Of a DNA stretch of 64,000 nt, positions 1 to 8,661 are shown one piece after another. The notes under the pieces are model-generated. The model saw only the letters and a list, made by a program, of their open reading frames with translations, was not told where the DNA came from and made no database searches. Every line of letters starts with the position of its first letter. The first letter of the stretch is position 1. The DNA is from Flavobacteriales bacterium (GTDB lineage: Bacteria > Bacteroidota > Bacteroidia > NS11-12g > UBA955). The stretch is taken from the NCBI GenBank assembly GCA_947447955.1, contig CANFLS010000002.1:135072-199071 (forward strand), read 5' to 3'. The translations under genes were made by a program, and so were the position numbers.

Positions 1-6
1 TTTTGG

Positions 7-14
7 TATCTTTG
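7..14 (+). promoter_or_regulatory. ffh promoter -7 box TATCTTTG
   Basis: TATCTTTG matches the Bacteroidota -7 consensus TAnnTTTG and ends 5 nt before ATG at 20. The ORF-track GTG start at 14 lies in the box itself, so ATG 20 is preferred. The -33 element falls outside the window. The transcript should have almost no leader. Confidence 0.65.
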
Positions 15-19
15 TGTCT

Positions 20-1333
20 ATGTTTGAAAACCTGCAATCCCGGTTAGAAAAAGCGTTCAAATCATTGAAAGGCCAAAGCAATATCAATGAATTAAACGTA
101 GCTGAAACTGTTAAAGAAATCCGAAGAGCCTTAATTGCGGCCGACGTTAACTTTAAGGTTGCAAAAACTTTTACCGACGATGTTTTAGAAAAGGCACGTG
201 GCGAGAATGTAATAAAATCAATTTCTCCAGGTCAATTATTAACGAAAATTGTAAACGACGAACTGGTTAAATTACTCGGTGGTACAACCCAAGAATTATC
301 TACAAAAGGTTCTCCAGCAATTATTTTAATTGCAGGCTTACAAGGATCAGGTAAAACAACATTTACCGGAAAACTAAGTAAATATTTAAAAGCGCAAGGC
401 AAAAACCCGTTGGTGGTTGCCGGCGACGTATACCGACCTGCCGCACGTGAACAATTGCGCGTGTTGGCAAGTCAAACTGAAGTAGGATACTACACCGAAA
501 ATGAAAGTAACAATCCTATTTCTATTGCTGAAAATGCAATAAAATATGCAAAAACGAATAATCACAACGTTGTAATTGTTGATACCGCGGGTCGTATTGC
601 AATTGATAAACAAATGATGGACGAAATTGCATCCCTCAAAAAAGCATTAAATCCTACTGAAATATTATTTGTTGTTGACTCAATGACAGGTCAAGACGCG
701 GTAAATACTGCTAAGAATTTCAATGATGTTCTTGATTTTACAGGCGTGGTTTTGACAAAATTAGATGGTGATACACGCGGTGGTGCTGCCCTTTCTATTA
801 AATCTGTTGTAAACAAACCAATTAAATTTGTTTCTAACGGCGAAAAAATGGATGCTCTCGATGTCTTCCATCCTGATCGTATGGCTGGTCGTATTTTGGG
901 TATGGGTGACGTTATTTCTTTGGTTGAAAGAGCGCAGGCTACTTTCGATGAGGATGAAGCACAGCGTTTATCTAAGAAAATTGCCAAAAACAAATTCGAT
1001 TTTGAAGATTTCTTGAGCCAACTTCAACAAATTAAGAAAATGGGTAACATGAAAGATTTGTTGGGGATGTTGCCAGGTGTGGGAAGTAAAATCAAAGATT
1101 TAGATATTGACGACAATGCCTTTAAAGGAATTGAAGCGCTAATTCAATCAATGACTCCACAGGAAAGAGAAAAACCAGAATTATTAAATGCTAGCCGCAA
1201 ACAAAGAATTGCCATAGGTAGTGGTCGGTCGGTGCAAGAACTCAATAAATTGCTCACTCAATTTACCCAAATGCGCCAAATGATGAAGTCTATGAATAAT
1301 AACAAAGGCAAAATGAAGGGTTTGATGCGTTAA
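20..1333 (+). CDS. ffh: Signal recognition particle protein Ffh (SRP54)
   Basis: GTPase of the signal recognition particle, which binds signal sequences on nascent chains and delivers ribosomes to FtsY at the membrane. The 437-aa product shows the N domain (from MFENLQSRLEKAF), the P-loop GLQGSGKTT near residue 106, DTAGR, the TKLDGD G4 motif, and a methionine-rich C-terminal M domain ending in MRQMMKSMNNNKGKMKG. This is the normal length for bacterial Ffh. ATG 20 is chosen over the track's GTG 14 because the -7 box TATCTTTG covers that GTG and family members start MFENL. pdxH follows after 6 nt, so the two are probably co-transcribed. Confidence 0.97.
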   Translation: MFENLQSRLEKAFKSLKGQSNINELNVAETVKEIRRALIAADVNFKVAKTFTDDVLEKARGENVIKSISPGQLLTKIVNDELVKLLGGTTQELSTKGSPAIILIAGLQGSGKTTFTGKLSKYLKAQGKNPLVVAGDVYRPAAREQLRVLASQTEVGYYTENESNNPISIAENAIKYAKTNNHNVVIVDTAGRIAIDKQMMDEIASLKKALNPTEILFVVDSMTGQDAVNTAKNFNDVLDFTGVVLTKLDGDTRGGAALSIKSVVNKPIKFVSNGEKMDALDVFHPDRMAGRILGMGDVISLVERAQATFDEDEAQRLSKKIAKNKFDFEDFLSQLQQIKKMGNMKDLLGMLPGVGSKIKDLDIDDNAFKGIEALIQSMTPQEREKPELLNASRKQRIAIGSGRSVQELNKLLTQFTQMRQMMKSMNNNKGKMKGLMR

Positions 1334-1339
1334 TAGCAA

Positions 1340-1975
1340 ATGGAAAACCACTTAGCAGATATTCGCAAGGAATATTTAAAGGGACATATTTCGGTAGAAA
1401 TGATGCCTGAAAACCCATTAGAAGCCTTAAAAACTTGGGTTGCCCAAGCCATAGAGGCAAAGGTGGAAGAACCAACTGCCATGAGTATTTGTACTGTTTC
1501 TAAAGATAATATTCCATCGTCTCGACAAGTTTTATTGAAGGAAATTCAATCGGAGGGACTTGTATTTTATACGAACTACAACAGTAGAAAAGGACAAGAA
1601 ATAGAAAACAATCCCAACATTGCATTGAACTTTTTTTGGCCAGCATTAGAGCGTCAAATTAGGGTGCAATGTGTTGCTTCAAAAATTTCATCGGTAGAAA
1701 GTGACACGTATTTTTATTCTAGACCTAAAACTTCTCAAGTTGGTGCCATTGTCAGTAATCAAAGTTCAATTATTGACAGCGATTTAAATTTAGAAGCTGA
1801 AATTGAACGTATTTTAGAGAGTAACAGCGAAATCAAGCGGCCGGAAAATTGGGGAGGATATATTTTAAGACCAAACTACTTTGAATTTTGGCATGGAAGA
1901 GCCAGTCGCGTACATGACCGAATATCCTATAATTTGGAGAATGGCGTTTGGACAAAAAATAGGTTATCACCATAA
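1340..1975 (+). CDS. pdxH: Pyridoxamine 5'-phosphate oxidase
   Basis: FMN-dependent oxidase that converts pyridoxine or pyridoxamine 5'-phosphate to the cofactor pyridoxal 5'-phosphate in the cytoplasm. The 211-aa protein has the family's usual length, the FMN-binding stretch around RQVLLKE and TNYNSRKGQEI, the central FFWPALERQIRVQ segment, and the conserved C-terminus (EFWHGRASRVHDR ... RLSP). It starts 6 nt after ffh and has no visible promoter of its own, so read-through from ffh is likely. The only hairpin downstream has its T-run on the other strand and serves the convergent bTHX gene. Confidence 0.95.
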   Translation: MENHLADIRKEYLKGHISVEMMPENPLEALKTWVAQAIEAKVEEPTAMSICTVSKDNIPSSRQVLLKEIQSEGLVFYTNYNSRKGQEIENNPNIALNFFWPALERQIRVQCVASKISSVESDTYFYSRPKTSQVGAIVSNQSSIIDSDLNLEAEIERILESNSEIKRPENWGGYILRPNYFEFWHGRASRVHDRISYNLENGVWTKNRLSP

Positions 1976-2003
1976 CCTAGAGAGACCAAATTTATAAAAA
2001 GGC

Positions 2004-2032
2004 ATAAAAAAAGGCTACCGTGAAGTAGCCTT
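2004..2032 (-). terminator. Intrinsic terminator of fabI-bTHX
   Basis: Perfect 8-bp inverted repeat AAGGCTAC/GTAGCCTT with a 6-nt loop. Read on the minus strand the stem is followed by TTTTTTT, about 20 nt after the bTHX stop. Confidence 0.85.
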
Positions 2033-2052
2033 AAACTTGGATGAACCAAAAG

Positions 2053-2172
2053 TTATTTCTTTTTAGCTTTTGCTTTTACTTCAACTTTTTTAGTTTCGCG
2101 ATATGGACGTGTTTTTCCATATGAACCCATAAAAATTTTTCCTTTTTTCGTTTTTTTGTCGCCTTTTCCCAT
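2053..2172 (-). CDS. 30S ribosomal protein bTHX (Thx), 39 aa
   Basis: A small gene absent from the ORF track. Minus-strand translation gives MGKGDKKTKKGKIFMGSYGK followed by TRPYRETKKVEVKAKAKKK and TAA. This matches the short, very basic ribosomal protein THX annotated across Bacteroidota, with the MGKGDKK-T/S-K-K/R-GKI...GSYG core. In Thermus the protein sits in the head of the 30S subunit and stabilises 16S rRNA. Here it lies 34 nt downstream of fabI on the same strand and is followed by a strong terminator, so it is probably co-transcribed with fabI. The lysine-rich tail is longer than in the shortest homologs I know. Confidence 0.88.
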   Translation of the reverse strand: MGKGDKKTKKGKIFMGSYGKTRPYRETKKVEVKAKAKKK

Positions 2173-2206
2173 GATAGTTTCTTTTATATATTGTTAATTT
2201 AAATTT

Positions 2207-3034
2207 TTATTTTCCTTGAGCCTTATCTGAAAAGCCCTGCATTAAATCGGTTGAGATACCAGTAAAACTAAAGCCACCGTCGTGGTATAGGTTTTGCATG
2301 GTAACCATTCTGGTATAATCACTGAACAAACTTACGCAATATTGCGCACATTGATCCGCTGAAGCATTTCCCAAAGGACTCATTTGATCTGCGTAATTGT
2401 AAAATGCATCAAATCCACCTACTCCACTACCCGCAGTTGTTTTGGTTGGACTTTGAGAAATTGTATTCACACGCACTTTTTTAGCTTTCCCATAATGGTA
2501 ACCAAAACTACGCGCGTAGCTTTCTAACAAAGCTTTGGCATCGGCCATTTCGCCATAATCTGGGAATGTGCGTTGTGCGGCAATATAACTCAATGCAACA
2601 ATACTACCCCAATCGTTCATGGCATCTGATTTCATTAATGTTTGCATCAAACGATGAAATGACATTGATGAAATATCTAAAGTGGTGTGCATGTAATCAT
2701 AATTAGAATCGGTGTAAGGGTTTTTCTTACGAACATTCAAACTCATACCCACACTATGTAAAACAAAATCAATTTTGCCATTGAAAGCTTTCAACGCGCC
2801 ATCAATTAGGTTTTGTATATCGTCCATTTTGGTAACGTCAGCATAAATTAAAGGGGCGTTTAATTTGGTTGCCAACTCTTCAGTTTGCCCAATTTTAGCA
2901 GCCACAGGAGCGTTTGTTAAAACAATATTCGCGCCTTCGGCATGACACTGTTCAGCAACTTTCCACGCAATAGAAGCTTCGTTTAGCGCTCCAAAAACAA
3001 TTCCGTTTTTACCTTTTAAAATTTGATTTGACAT
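2207..3034 (-). CDS. fabI: Enoyl-[acyl-carrier-protein] reductase (NADH)
   Basis: Reduces trans-2-enoyl-ACP in the last step of each fatty-acid elongation cycle; the family is the triclosan target. The 275-aa SDR-fold protein has the FabI-type catalytic pair Y160-x6-K167 (YGEMADAK), an upstream Y150 in ALSYIAAQRT, and a FabI-style N-terminal nucleotide site (GIVFGALNEASIAWKVA) instead of the classical GxxxGxG. ISQSPTKTTAGSGV matches the substrate-binding-loop region. ATG 3034 is supported by a -7 box 16 nt upstream. bTHX follows in the same transcript. Confidence 0.95.
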   Translation of the reverse strand: MSNQILKGKNGIVFGALNEASIAWKVAEQCHAEGANIVLTNAPVAAKIGQTEELATKLNAPLIYADVTKMDDIQNLIDGALKAFNGKIDFVLHSVGMSLNVRKKNPYTDSNYDYMHTTLDISSMSFHRLMQTLMKSDAMNDWGSIVALSYIAAQRTFPDYGEMADAKALLESYARSFGYHYGKAKKVRVNTISQSPTKTTAGSGVGGFDAFYNYADQMSPLGNASADQCAQYCVSLFSDYTRMVTMQNLYHDGGFSFTGISTDLMQGFSDKAQGK

Positions 3035-3382
3035 AATAAGATGATGGCAACAAAAATACTCCTATTTACACGAAAATGAAAATGATTTAATCGGTTTTGA
3101 AAAATAGACAGAAAACGGCTTGTTGCAATCTTGCATTATATTATTATATTGTCTTTTACGTGTAATTTTGAAATTTGACATTTCAAATTATTTCAATTGC
3201 GATTTCTTAGAAGAGTGTTTTCAAAGTCAATGATTATCCATTATTTATCAAAATCTTAGCACTAATTCAAACAATGAAAGTTCAAAAAAATGTCATTATT
3301 AATTAGATTTCCTTTAATTCATGTCGTGCAATTTGAAAATGTGAAAATTAAGTCTTTTATTTACATATAATTTTAAATAAAT
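3035..3382. other. 348-bp divergent intergenic region
   Basis: The longest gene-free stretch, between divergent fabI and the T9SS gene. It is very AT-rich. Besides the fabI -7 box it holds two possible plus-strand -7 boxes: TAATTTTG at 3163-3170, which would give a leader over 200 nt, and TAATTTTA at 3368-3375 (7 of 8 consensus positions), 7 nt before ATG 3383. I see no ORF, tRNA or convincing hairpin. Confidence 0.5.
3051..3058 (-). promoter_or_regulatory. fabI promoter -7 box TATTTTTG
   Basis: Minus-strand TATTTTTG fits TAnnTTTG, with a 16-nt gap to ATG 3034. No clear -33 TTG; TTC sits at roughly the right spacing. Confidence 0.5.
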
Positions 3383-6118
3383 ATGAAGAAACATATACTA
3401 TCCATTTGTCTCACACTATTCATAGGTGTAAATCTATTTGGTCAATTGGTTCAAATAAATCAACCAATTGTGAATGATTTACCGATAAAAAATACCTACG
3501 GTAAAATCAATGGTAGATCCGCTACAAATCCAAAAAGTTGTAAAGGAGATACAAGCTATTTCCCAAATATCGGTTCTACTCAATACCAAACCTTATCTAT
3601 TGGTACAGGTCAAGGGTTAGGTCAATTTTATGGAGCACCAACAGAAATAACGGTTTCTGGTTTTAGATTTTATGGATTCTTTCAATATGATACTGCTAAA
3701 AAAGTAACGAAGACTTCAATCAAATGTAGAATCTACAAAGCGGGTGCCGATTCTTTGCCGACAGGTTCGCCATTGGCAACCACTGTGATTCAAATTGACA
3801 CCATTCAAGGTGTGCTATATTTAAGCAGAATGACAAGAAACGTCGTTTTCTCCTCTCCAATAGTTTGTAATTTCCCATATATTATTACTGTTGAATCAGA
3901 TAGCACAAATTCTAGACCAGGTATAGTATCAAACTCTTGGACATACGGAGATGGCGATTACAGAAACTTAGCCGTTGGTTCAGTAAGTGGCAAATGGTAC
4001 CGTTGTTTACAATTGAATATCGCAGGAACAACATTTAATGCCCACATGCAATTGTATCCTTTTGTTAAATATAAATTCGGAACTGATTTTACTCCAAATT
4101 TGAATTGTTACAATGCTACAGATACAATTCGTTTGACAAACCTTTTTAAAGGTAGCGTAAATGGAAGCGTATTTTACAACTACTATCACTATTATGAAGA
4201 ATTGGGTTATGGTTATGATAGATATTGTCATAATTGGGTAATTAATAATTCAAACTACTTTTATAACACTGTAGATTTAAAATACAAACCAGCAGTTAAA
4301 ACTAATTTAAACATCGAACTGCGTTCAATGGTTGTAAGTTACACAAGTGGAGTTTGTTGGGATACCACTATTAAAACTGTAGAATTTAGGCCTATTACAC
4401 CATCATTATTAAAACCTGCAAATGGTTGTATTGGTGATACATTAAAAATTGGAATTTCTGGTGACGCAGGTTCAACATTAAACTGGTATCGCAAAGTGAC
4501 CGATACAAAACCATTTAATTTAGGCAATTCATACGTTGTAAATAATTTGCAAAAAGCTGATACATTTGTAGTTCTAGCAACCAACGGAAGTTGCACATCT
4601 GGTTTCTTAACCATTAATCTAGCCGCGAATAAATACCCTACTAAAATTACAACCCGCAACGATTCATTATGCTCAAGTGCAACTGCCAATTTAATTGCAA
4701 ACGCTGATAATGGCCAAATTGATTGGTATAATTCTTCAACAGGTGGTACCAAAGTTTATACAGGAAATACATTAACAACAACTAAATTATATAATGACAC
4801 CTCATTTTACGTAACCGCCAATAACAACGGTTGTGCTTATAAAGGTTCACGTATTTTGGTTAAAGCCTTTGTTGGAAGTTCATTTGCACCACCATTACCT
4901 ACGGTTGTAACGGATACAACAGTATGTTTTACTTCTACAAAAAATTACACATTAAGCGCATCTACCACTAGTGGCAATACTTGTAGATGGTACGACGTAG
5001 CATTGGGTGGTAAACCAATAAGTACAGGAAATACATATTCTATCAGTTTAAACATCAGAGGAACTTCTACGTATTACGTTGAATCATGGAATGGAAACTG
5101 CGGAAGCGGTAGAACACCTGTAAATATTTTGGCAGCAAAATATCCCCCAACATTTGTTAAAAAGAATGCTACCATTTGTTCTGGTGATTCAGCGAAAATT
5201 TCTGCATCAACCATGTGGGGTAATATTGATTGGTACATGGACAAAAAAACAACAACATCCTTTTCTAGTGAAAAATTCTTGACGTTGGGTGGCTTAACAA
5301 ATCCAAAAAACTACATTTATTTTAAAACCAAGGATACCGTTTGCATAAATCCTAATTTTGATAGTGTTTTGGTAACCGTAAATACATTCCCTAAAGTAAC
5401 CAAAGAAATACACCAAGATGTTTGTCAAAAGGCATTGGGTGAATTGGGTGTTGAAATTCCATCTGGAAATGTATATTGGTATGAAGACGATCAAACTGTA
5501 ACCGTTTTTGCTACCGGCAAAACTGTTTCTTTGGGTCAAATGTGGTCTAACATCACTTTGTATTACCAAACAGAAGCGAATGGCTGTTACAGCCCAAAAA
5601 CGCCTTTAACAATAAACGCATTGCCTCGACCAACCGCAGGATTCACATGGACATTGGCTTGGCCTAGAAAAGTATCTTGTGTTCCTATTACAACCACGGG
5701 TATGACATTCAAATGGTATTGGGGTGATGGTGCAAATACAACAGGTTTAGGTGTTAACGCAAAACATCAATATGCAGATGAGGGAGATTATGTAATCAAA
5801 TTGGTTACAACTAGCACAACCAATGGTTGCACAGACACTGCAGACATTCCAGTTTCAGTAAGTCATTTGAGTACAAAAAATATTTCTAACCCAGCGGTTA
5901 AAATTTATCCTAATCCTGCACAAATTGGAAATATACTAACCATTTCTGGAATCAACGTTACAGAAATCAAATGGTTTGATATCAGTGGAAGAGAAATTGC
6001 TACAGAAAAAGTAATTGAAAACAATACAATTATTCCATCAAAATTAAGCCAAGGATTATACTTCATTCAAGGCAGAAATAAAGACCAAGTATTTAAAGCA
6101 ACAATTCAAATACAATAA
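3383..6118 (+). CDS. Secreted T9SS surface protein with repeated Ig-like WY modules and a PKD domain
   Basis: A 911-aa exported protein of unknown specific function. The signal peptide MKKHILSICLTLFIGVNLFGQ is followed by a unique N-terminal domain to about residue 330. Five repeats then follow, each with a Cys-start strand and a WY core (LNWYRK, IDWYNSS, CRWYDVA, IDWYMDK, VYWYEDD), resembling the Ig-like modules common in large Bacteroidota adhesins. Next come a PKD-like domain (FKWYWGDGANTTG ... HQYADEGDYVIKL) and a C-terminal type A T9SS sorting domain (VKIYPNPAQIGN ... GLYFIQG). The sorting domain indicates export by T9SS and attachment or release at the surface. It is monocistronic, with its own terminator. 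Adhesin or binding protein is inference. Confidence 0.85.
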   Translation: MKKHILSICLTLFIGVNLFGQLVQINQPIVNDLPIKNTYGKINGRSATNPKSCKGDTSYFPNIGSTQYQTLSIGTGQGLGQFYGAPTEITVSGFRFYGFFQYDTAKKVTKTSIKCRIYKAGADSLPTGSPLATTVIQIDTIQGVLYLSRMTRNVVFSSPIVCNFPYIITVESDSTNSRPGIVSNSWTYGDGDYRNLAVGSVSGKWYRCLQLNIAGTTFNAHMQLYPFVKYKFGTDFTPNLNCYNATDTIRLTNLFKGSVNGSVFYNYYHYYEELGYGYDRYCHNWVINNSNYFYNTVDLKYKPAVKTNLNIELRSMVVSYTSGVCWDTTIKTVEFRPITPSLLKPANGCIGDTLKIGISGDAGSTLNWYRKVTDTKPFNLGNSYVVNNLQKADTFVVLATNGSCTSGFLTINLAANKYPTKITTRNDSLCSSATANLIANADNGQIDWYNSSTGGTKVYTGNTLTTTKLYNDTSFYVTANNNGCAYKGSRILVKAFVGSSFAPPLPTVVTDTTVCFTSTKNYTLSASTTSGNTCRWYDVALGGKPISTGNTYSISLNIRGTSTYYVESWNGNCGSGRTPVNILAAKYPPTFVKKNATICSGDSAKISASTMWGNIDWYMDKKTTTSFSSEKFLTLGGLTNPKNYIYFKTKDTVCINPNFDSVLVTVNTFPKVTKEIHQDVCQKALGELGVEIPSGNVYWYEDDQTVTVFATGKTVSLGQMWSNITLYYQTEANGCYSPKTPLTINALPRPTAGFTWTLAWPRKVSCVPITTTGMTFKWYWGDGANTTGLGVNAKHQYADEGDYVIKLVTTSTTNGCTDTADIPVSVSHLSTKNISNPAVKIYPNPAQIGNILTISGINVTEIKWFDISGREIATEKVIENNTIIPSKLSQGLYFIQGRNKDQVFKATIQIQ

Positions 6119-6140
6119 ATTTAGAGCAAAACTAAATATA

Positions 6141-6171
6141 AAAAAGGACGCAATAAAATGCGTCCTTTTTT
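6141..6171. terminator. Bidirectional intrinsic terminator
   Basis: Perfect 12-bp inverted repeat AAAAAGGACGCA/TGCGTCCTTTTT with loop ATAAAA, between convergent genes. A/T flanks on both sides allow termination of both the T9SS gene and the minus-strand permease operon. Confidence 0.92.
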
Positions 6172-6182
6172 ATTGTATACGT

Positions 6183-7211
6183 TTACGATTCAACATCTTT
6201 GAATCCCATTGACATTAAATTAAATGCCATTACAAGAATCATAATTGCCAAGCCCGGTATGATTGCCAAATAAGCCTGATCCAATACCAAATATCCTAGG
6301 TTTTCTTTCACCATAATTCCCCAACTTGGAGTTGGTGGAGCAACACCTAATCCCAAAAATCCCAATCCTGCTTCCAATAGTATTGCGGCAGCAAAGTTTG
6401 TAGTTGCCAACACCGAAAGAGAACCTTTTAAATTCGGTAAAATATGCTTGAACATGATATAAAACGAAGAAAATCCTGTAATCTTTGCCGACAAAATAAA
6501 CTCTCTGTTTTTCATCTGCATGGTTTGCCCTCTTACAACCCTAGCAACTTCTACCCAGCTACTTAAGCCTGTTGCAAGCAAAACTTGAAAATAGCCTTTT
6601 CCTAGAAAGAAACTCAAACCAAGGGCAATCAAAAGTGTAGGCACCGACCAAAAAACGGTTATCAACCAAGTCAAAACCAAATCTATTTTCCCGCCAAAAT
6701 AACCTGAAATCAATCCAATAAATACACCAATAATCAATGAGATCATCATTGACAAAAAGCCAATGCTCAGCGAAACACGGGTACCAATTACCAAGCGGCT
6801 ATAAATATCTCTGCCAAATCTGTCAGTACCAAGTATGAATTTTCTTGACTGTATTTTTCGTCCCTCAATAGAATCTAAAAGAACAGTTTTTACCAACCCA
6901 GTTTTTTCATTAAAAAAGGTAACTGAATTATTTTTGAGGGATGTTTTATCTCCATCCGAAACTGAAATCAACTCGCCCAAACCATCATCACCGGTTAACC
7001 AGTAAAAGAAAGACCTAGGAGCAATCCTGTTTTTTTCAACGTATTTAACCTGGGTTCCTGGCGACAAACTCGCCCATTCTGGCATAATTTGATTCGCATC
7101 TACTGAAGAATCAGGAGTAATTGAATATCCCAAAATACCCAATACAAAAAAGAAGGCACATACCGAAAATCCAGTAACAAATAAAGATTGTTTAAATAGT
7201 TTTCTTAACAT
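6183..7211 (-). CDS. Dipeptide/oligopeptide-type ABC transporter permease (OppC/DppC family), orphan
   Basis: Inner-membrane permease subunit of a peptide or nickel type ABC importer. The 342-aa protein has one N-terminal TM segment, a long periplasmic loop (residues about 35-125), and a C-terminal BPD_transp_1 domain with the EAA-like ATPase contact EAGLGFLGLGVAPPTPSWG. FILGTDRFGRDIYSRLVIGTR before the second TM segment is typical of OppC. No OppB, OppD/F or binding protein is nearby. The reading frame overlaps the upstream O-antigen-ligase-like gene by 20 bp, so translation is probably coupled and it sits at the end of the wzz-led operon. Peptide import is inferred from family only. Confidence 0.88.
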   Translation of the reverse strand: MLRKLFKQSLFVTGFSVCAFFFVLGILGYSITPDSSVDANQIMPEWASLSPGTQVKYVEKNRIAPRSFFYWLTGDDGLGELISVSDGDKTSLKNNSVTFFNEKTGLVKTVLLDSIEGRKIQSRKFILGTDRFGRDIYSRLVIGTRVSLSIGFLSMMISLIIGVFIGLISGYFGGKIDLVLTWLITVFWSVPTLLIALGLSFFLGKGYFQVLLATGLSSWVEVARVVRGQTMQMKNREFILSAKITGFSSFYIMFKHILPNLKGSLSVLATTNFAAAILLEAGLGFLGLGVAPPTPSWGIMVKENLGYLVLDQAYLAIIPGLAIMILVMAFNLMSMGFKDVES

Positions 7212-8658
7212 GATTTATGCCATTTTTATGATACAAATCAAGCGCAGCTATTATCGCAGTATATGCCCACAAAGGAACTGCCACTTTATCATATTGACTA
7301 TAATTATTCAACACCGCATGGGTATAATATGTCATTAAACTCAGCAAAGCGATATATCCAGTTAACTTTACTTTCAACTCAGTAGCATTATAAATTACCT
7401 TGAAACCATAGGATATTGTAGTTAAAACTACGATAACCAAAATAGCCAAGCCAATGTATCCCATTTCGCTCATTGCCGAAAAAAATTCGCTGTGGGCATC
7501 TCCTAAATCGCCTGAGTTGGTGCTAATTAATGTAAGTTCGGAACTCTTTTGAAAAGGGCCGTATTTGAAAACATATGTTCCTGGACCAAAACCAAACAAA
7601 GGACGTTCTGAAACCATGCGAGCAGCACAGTTCCATCTATTAATCCTTTCTAAATTACTTGGATCGGTGGTGATATTACTTACGGACTTAACATGTCCCT
7701 CCAACTCATCACTGCTCCCTTGTTTGTTAGATTCTAATGAATACAATATATCATCTTGTTTCACAACTGCTATTGTAGAAACCGTGAATAAAACAATGAG
7801 TATCCAAGAAAAGCGGATTTTCATTCTTAATAACGTATAAAGACCTGCAGAAACTATTAAACTTAACCAAGTTGCCCGTGTAAAGCTTACAATGATGCCA
7901 AATAATAAAACCAACAGTAGGAATATAAATACAGGACTAAAAAAGACGTGTACATTAAATTGACGGATATAAAATGTATAAAAAACGAGTACAAAAAAAG
8001 CAAAAGCAATGGCAGCAGCATACATTCCATGATCTGGAAAAAATGGCCATGAAATTCCATAACTAGAACTTCTAGAGAATCCATCGGCAGAATGCATGAC
8101 CAGGGTATACATTACCAATAAGAGTGTGAAAATTGTAAATGCTCTTAAAAACCAATGTATTCGATTGTAATCTTTAAATATTTTAACCGCAAAAAAGAAG
8201 AATAAGGTTATATACCAAGTTCTGGCAAGCGCAAATTTAAAACTCACTAATGGCATTGAACTAAAAACACTCGATACCCAGAGCCAAATTACATAGGCAA
8301 AAACAACAAGAACCAATGGGTGCTTGAAAATTGCTTTATCTATTGATCCATTTTTTAAAACATGAAACAGCAGCAACAGAAACAATAGGATATAAACGGG
8401 CTCTGTAGGCAACGACATACCCAATCCTCCCCCCAAATTATCATAATTAATTGATAGTGGCGCCAAAGCACCAAAAAACAATAAGGCTTTCTCAGTATGA
8501 AGAATACAGGCTAAAAAAACCAAAACAACTACAGGTATCAAAAACATCCAATACCATTGGAACACAGCAGCCGCTGCAAATAGAAATGCCAAAAGCACAC
8601 TGCCAACAATAAGCAGGATTTTTTGTTTCGGAAGAAACTGTGCAGGCAATAAATTCAT
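7192..8658 (-). CDS. O-antigen ligase/polymerase-like membrane protein (Wzy_C family)
   Basis: Polytopic inner-membrane protein of 488 aa with about 11-12 hydrophobic segments. A large periplasmic loop carries the family signature: a basic RINRWNCAARMVSERPLFGFGPGTY segment followed by an HSEFFSAMSEMGYIGL motif, typical of O-antigen ligase (WaaL) and Wzy-type polymerases in PF04932. Such enzymes join or polymerise undecaprenyl-linked glycans; sequence alone does not separate ligase from polymerase. It starts 3 nt after the Wzz-like gene, which favours a role with that chain-length regulator in surface polysaccharide assembly. Confidence 0.85.
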   Translation of the reverse strand: MNLLPAQFLPKQKILLIVGSVLLAFLFAAAAVFQWYWMFLIPVVVLVFLACILHTEKALLFFGALAPLSINYDNLGGGLGMSLPTEPVYILLFLLLLFHVLKNGSIDKAIFKHPLVLVVFAYVIWLWVSSVFSSMPLVSFKFALARTWYITLFFFFAVKIFKDYNRIHWFLRAFTIFTLLLVMYTLVMHSADGFSRSSSYGISWPFFPDHGMYAAAIAFAFFVLVFYTFYIRQFNVHVFFSPVFIFLLLVLLFGIIVSFTRATWLSLIVSAGLYTLLRMKIRFSWILIVLFTVSTIAVVKQDDILYSLESNKQGSSDELEGHVKSVSNITTDPSNLERINRWNCAARMVSERPLFGFGPGTYVFKYGPFQKSSELTLISTNSGDLGDAHSEFFSAMSEMGYIGLAILVIVVLTTISYGFKVIYNATELKVKLTGYIALLSLMTYYTHAVLNNYSQYDKVAVPLWAYTAIIAALDLYHKNGINHVKKTI

Positions 8659-8661
8659 GGA

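Noticed and set aside
386-993. Minus-strand ORFs of 75 and 100 aa opposite ffh
   Set aside because: Shadow frames of a strongly supported gene, with no family resemblance.
3035-3382. Possible small RNA or small ORF in the largest intergenic gap
   Set aside because: Very AT-rich, no stable hairpin with a T-run, and no ORF with coding character.
4007-5569. Minus-strand ORFs inside the T9SS protein gene
   Set aside because: The plus-strand frame is a full gene with a signal peptide and sorting domain; the opposite frames look random.
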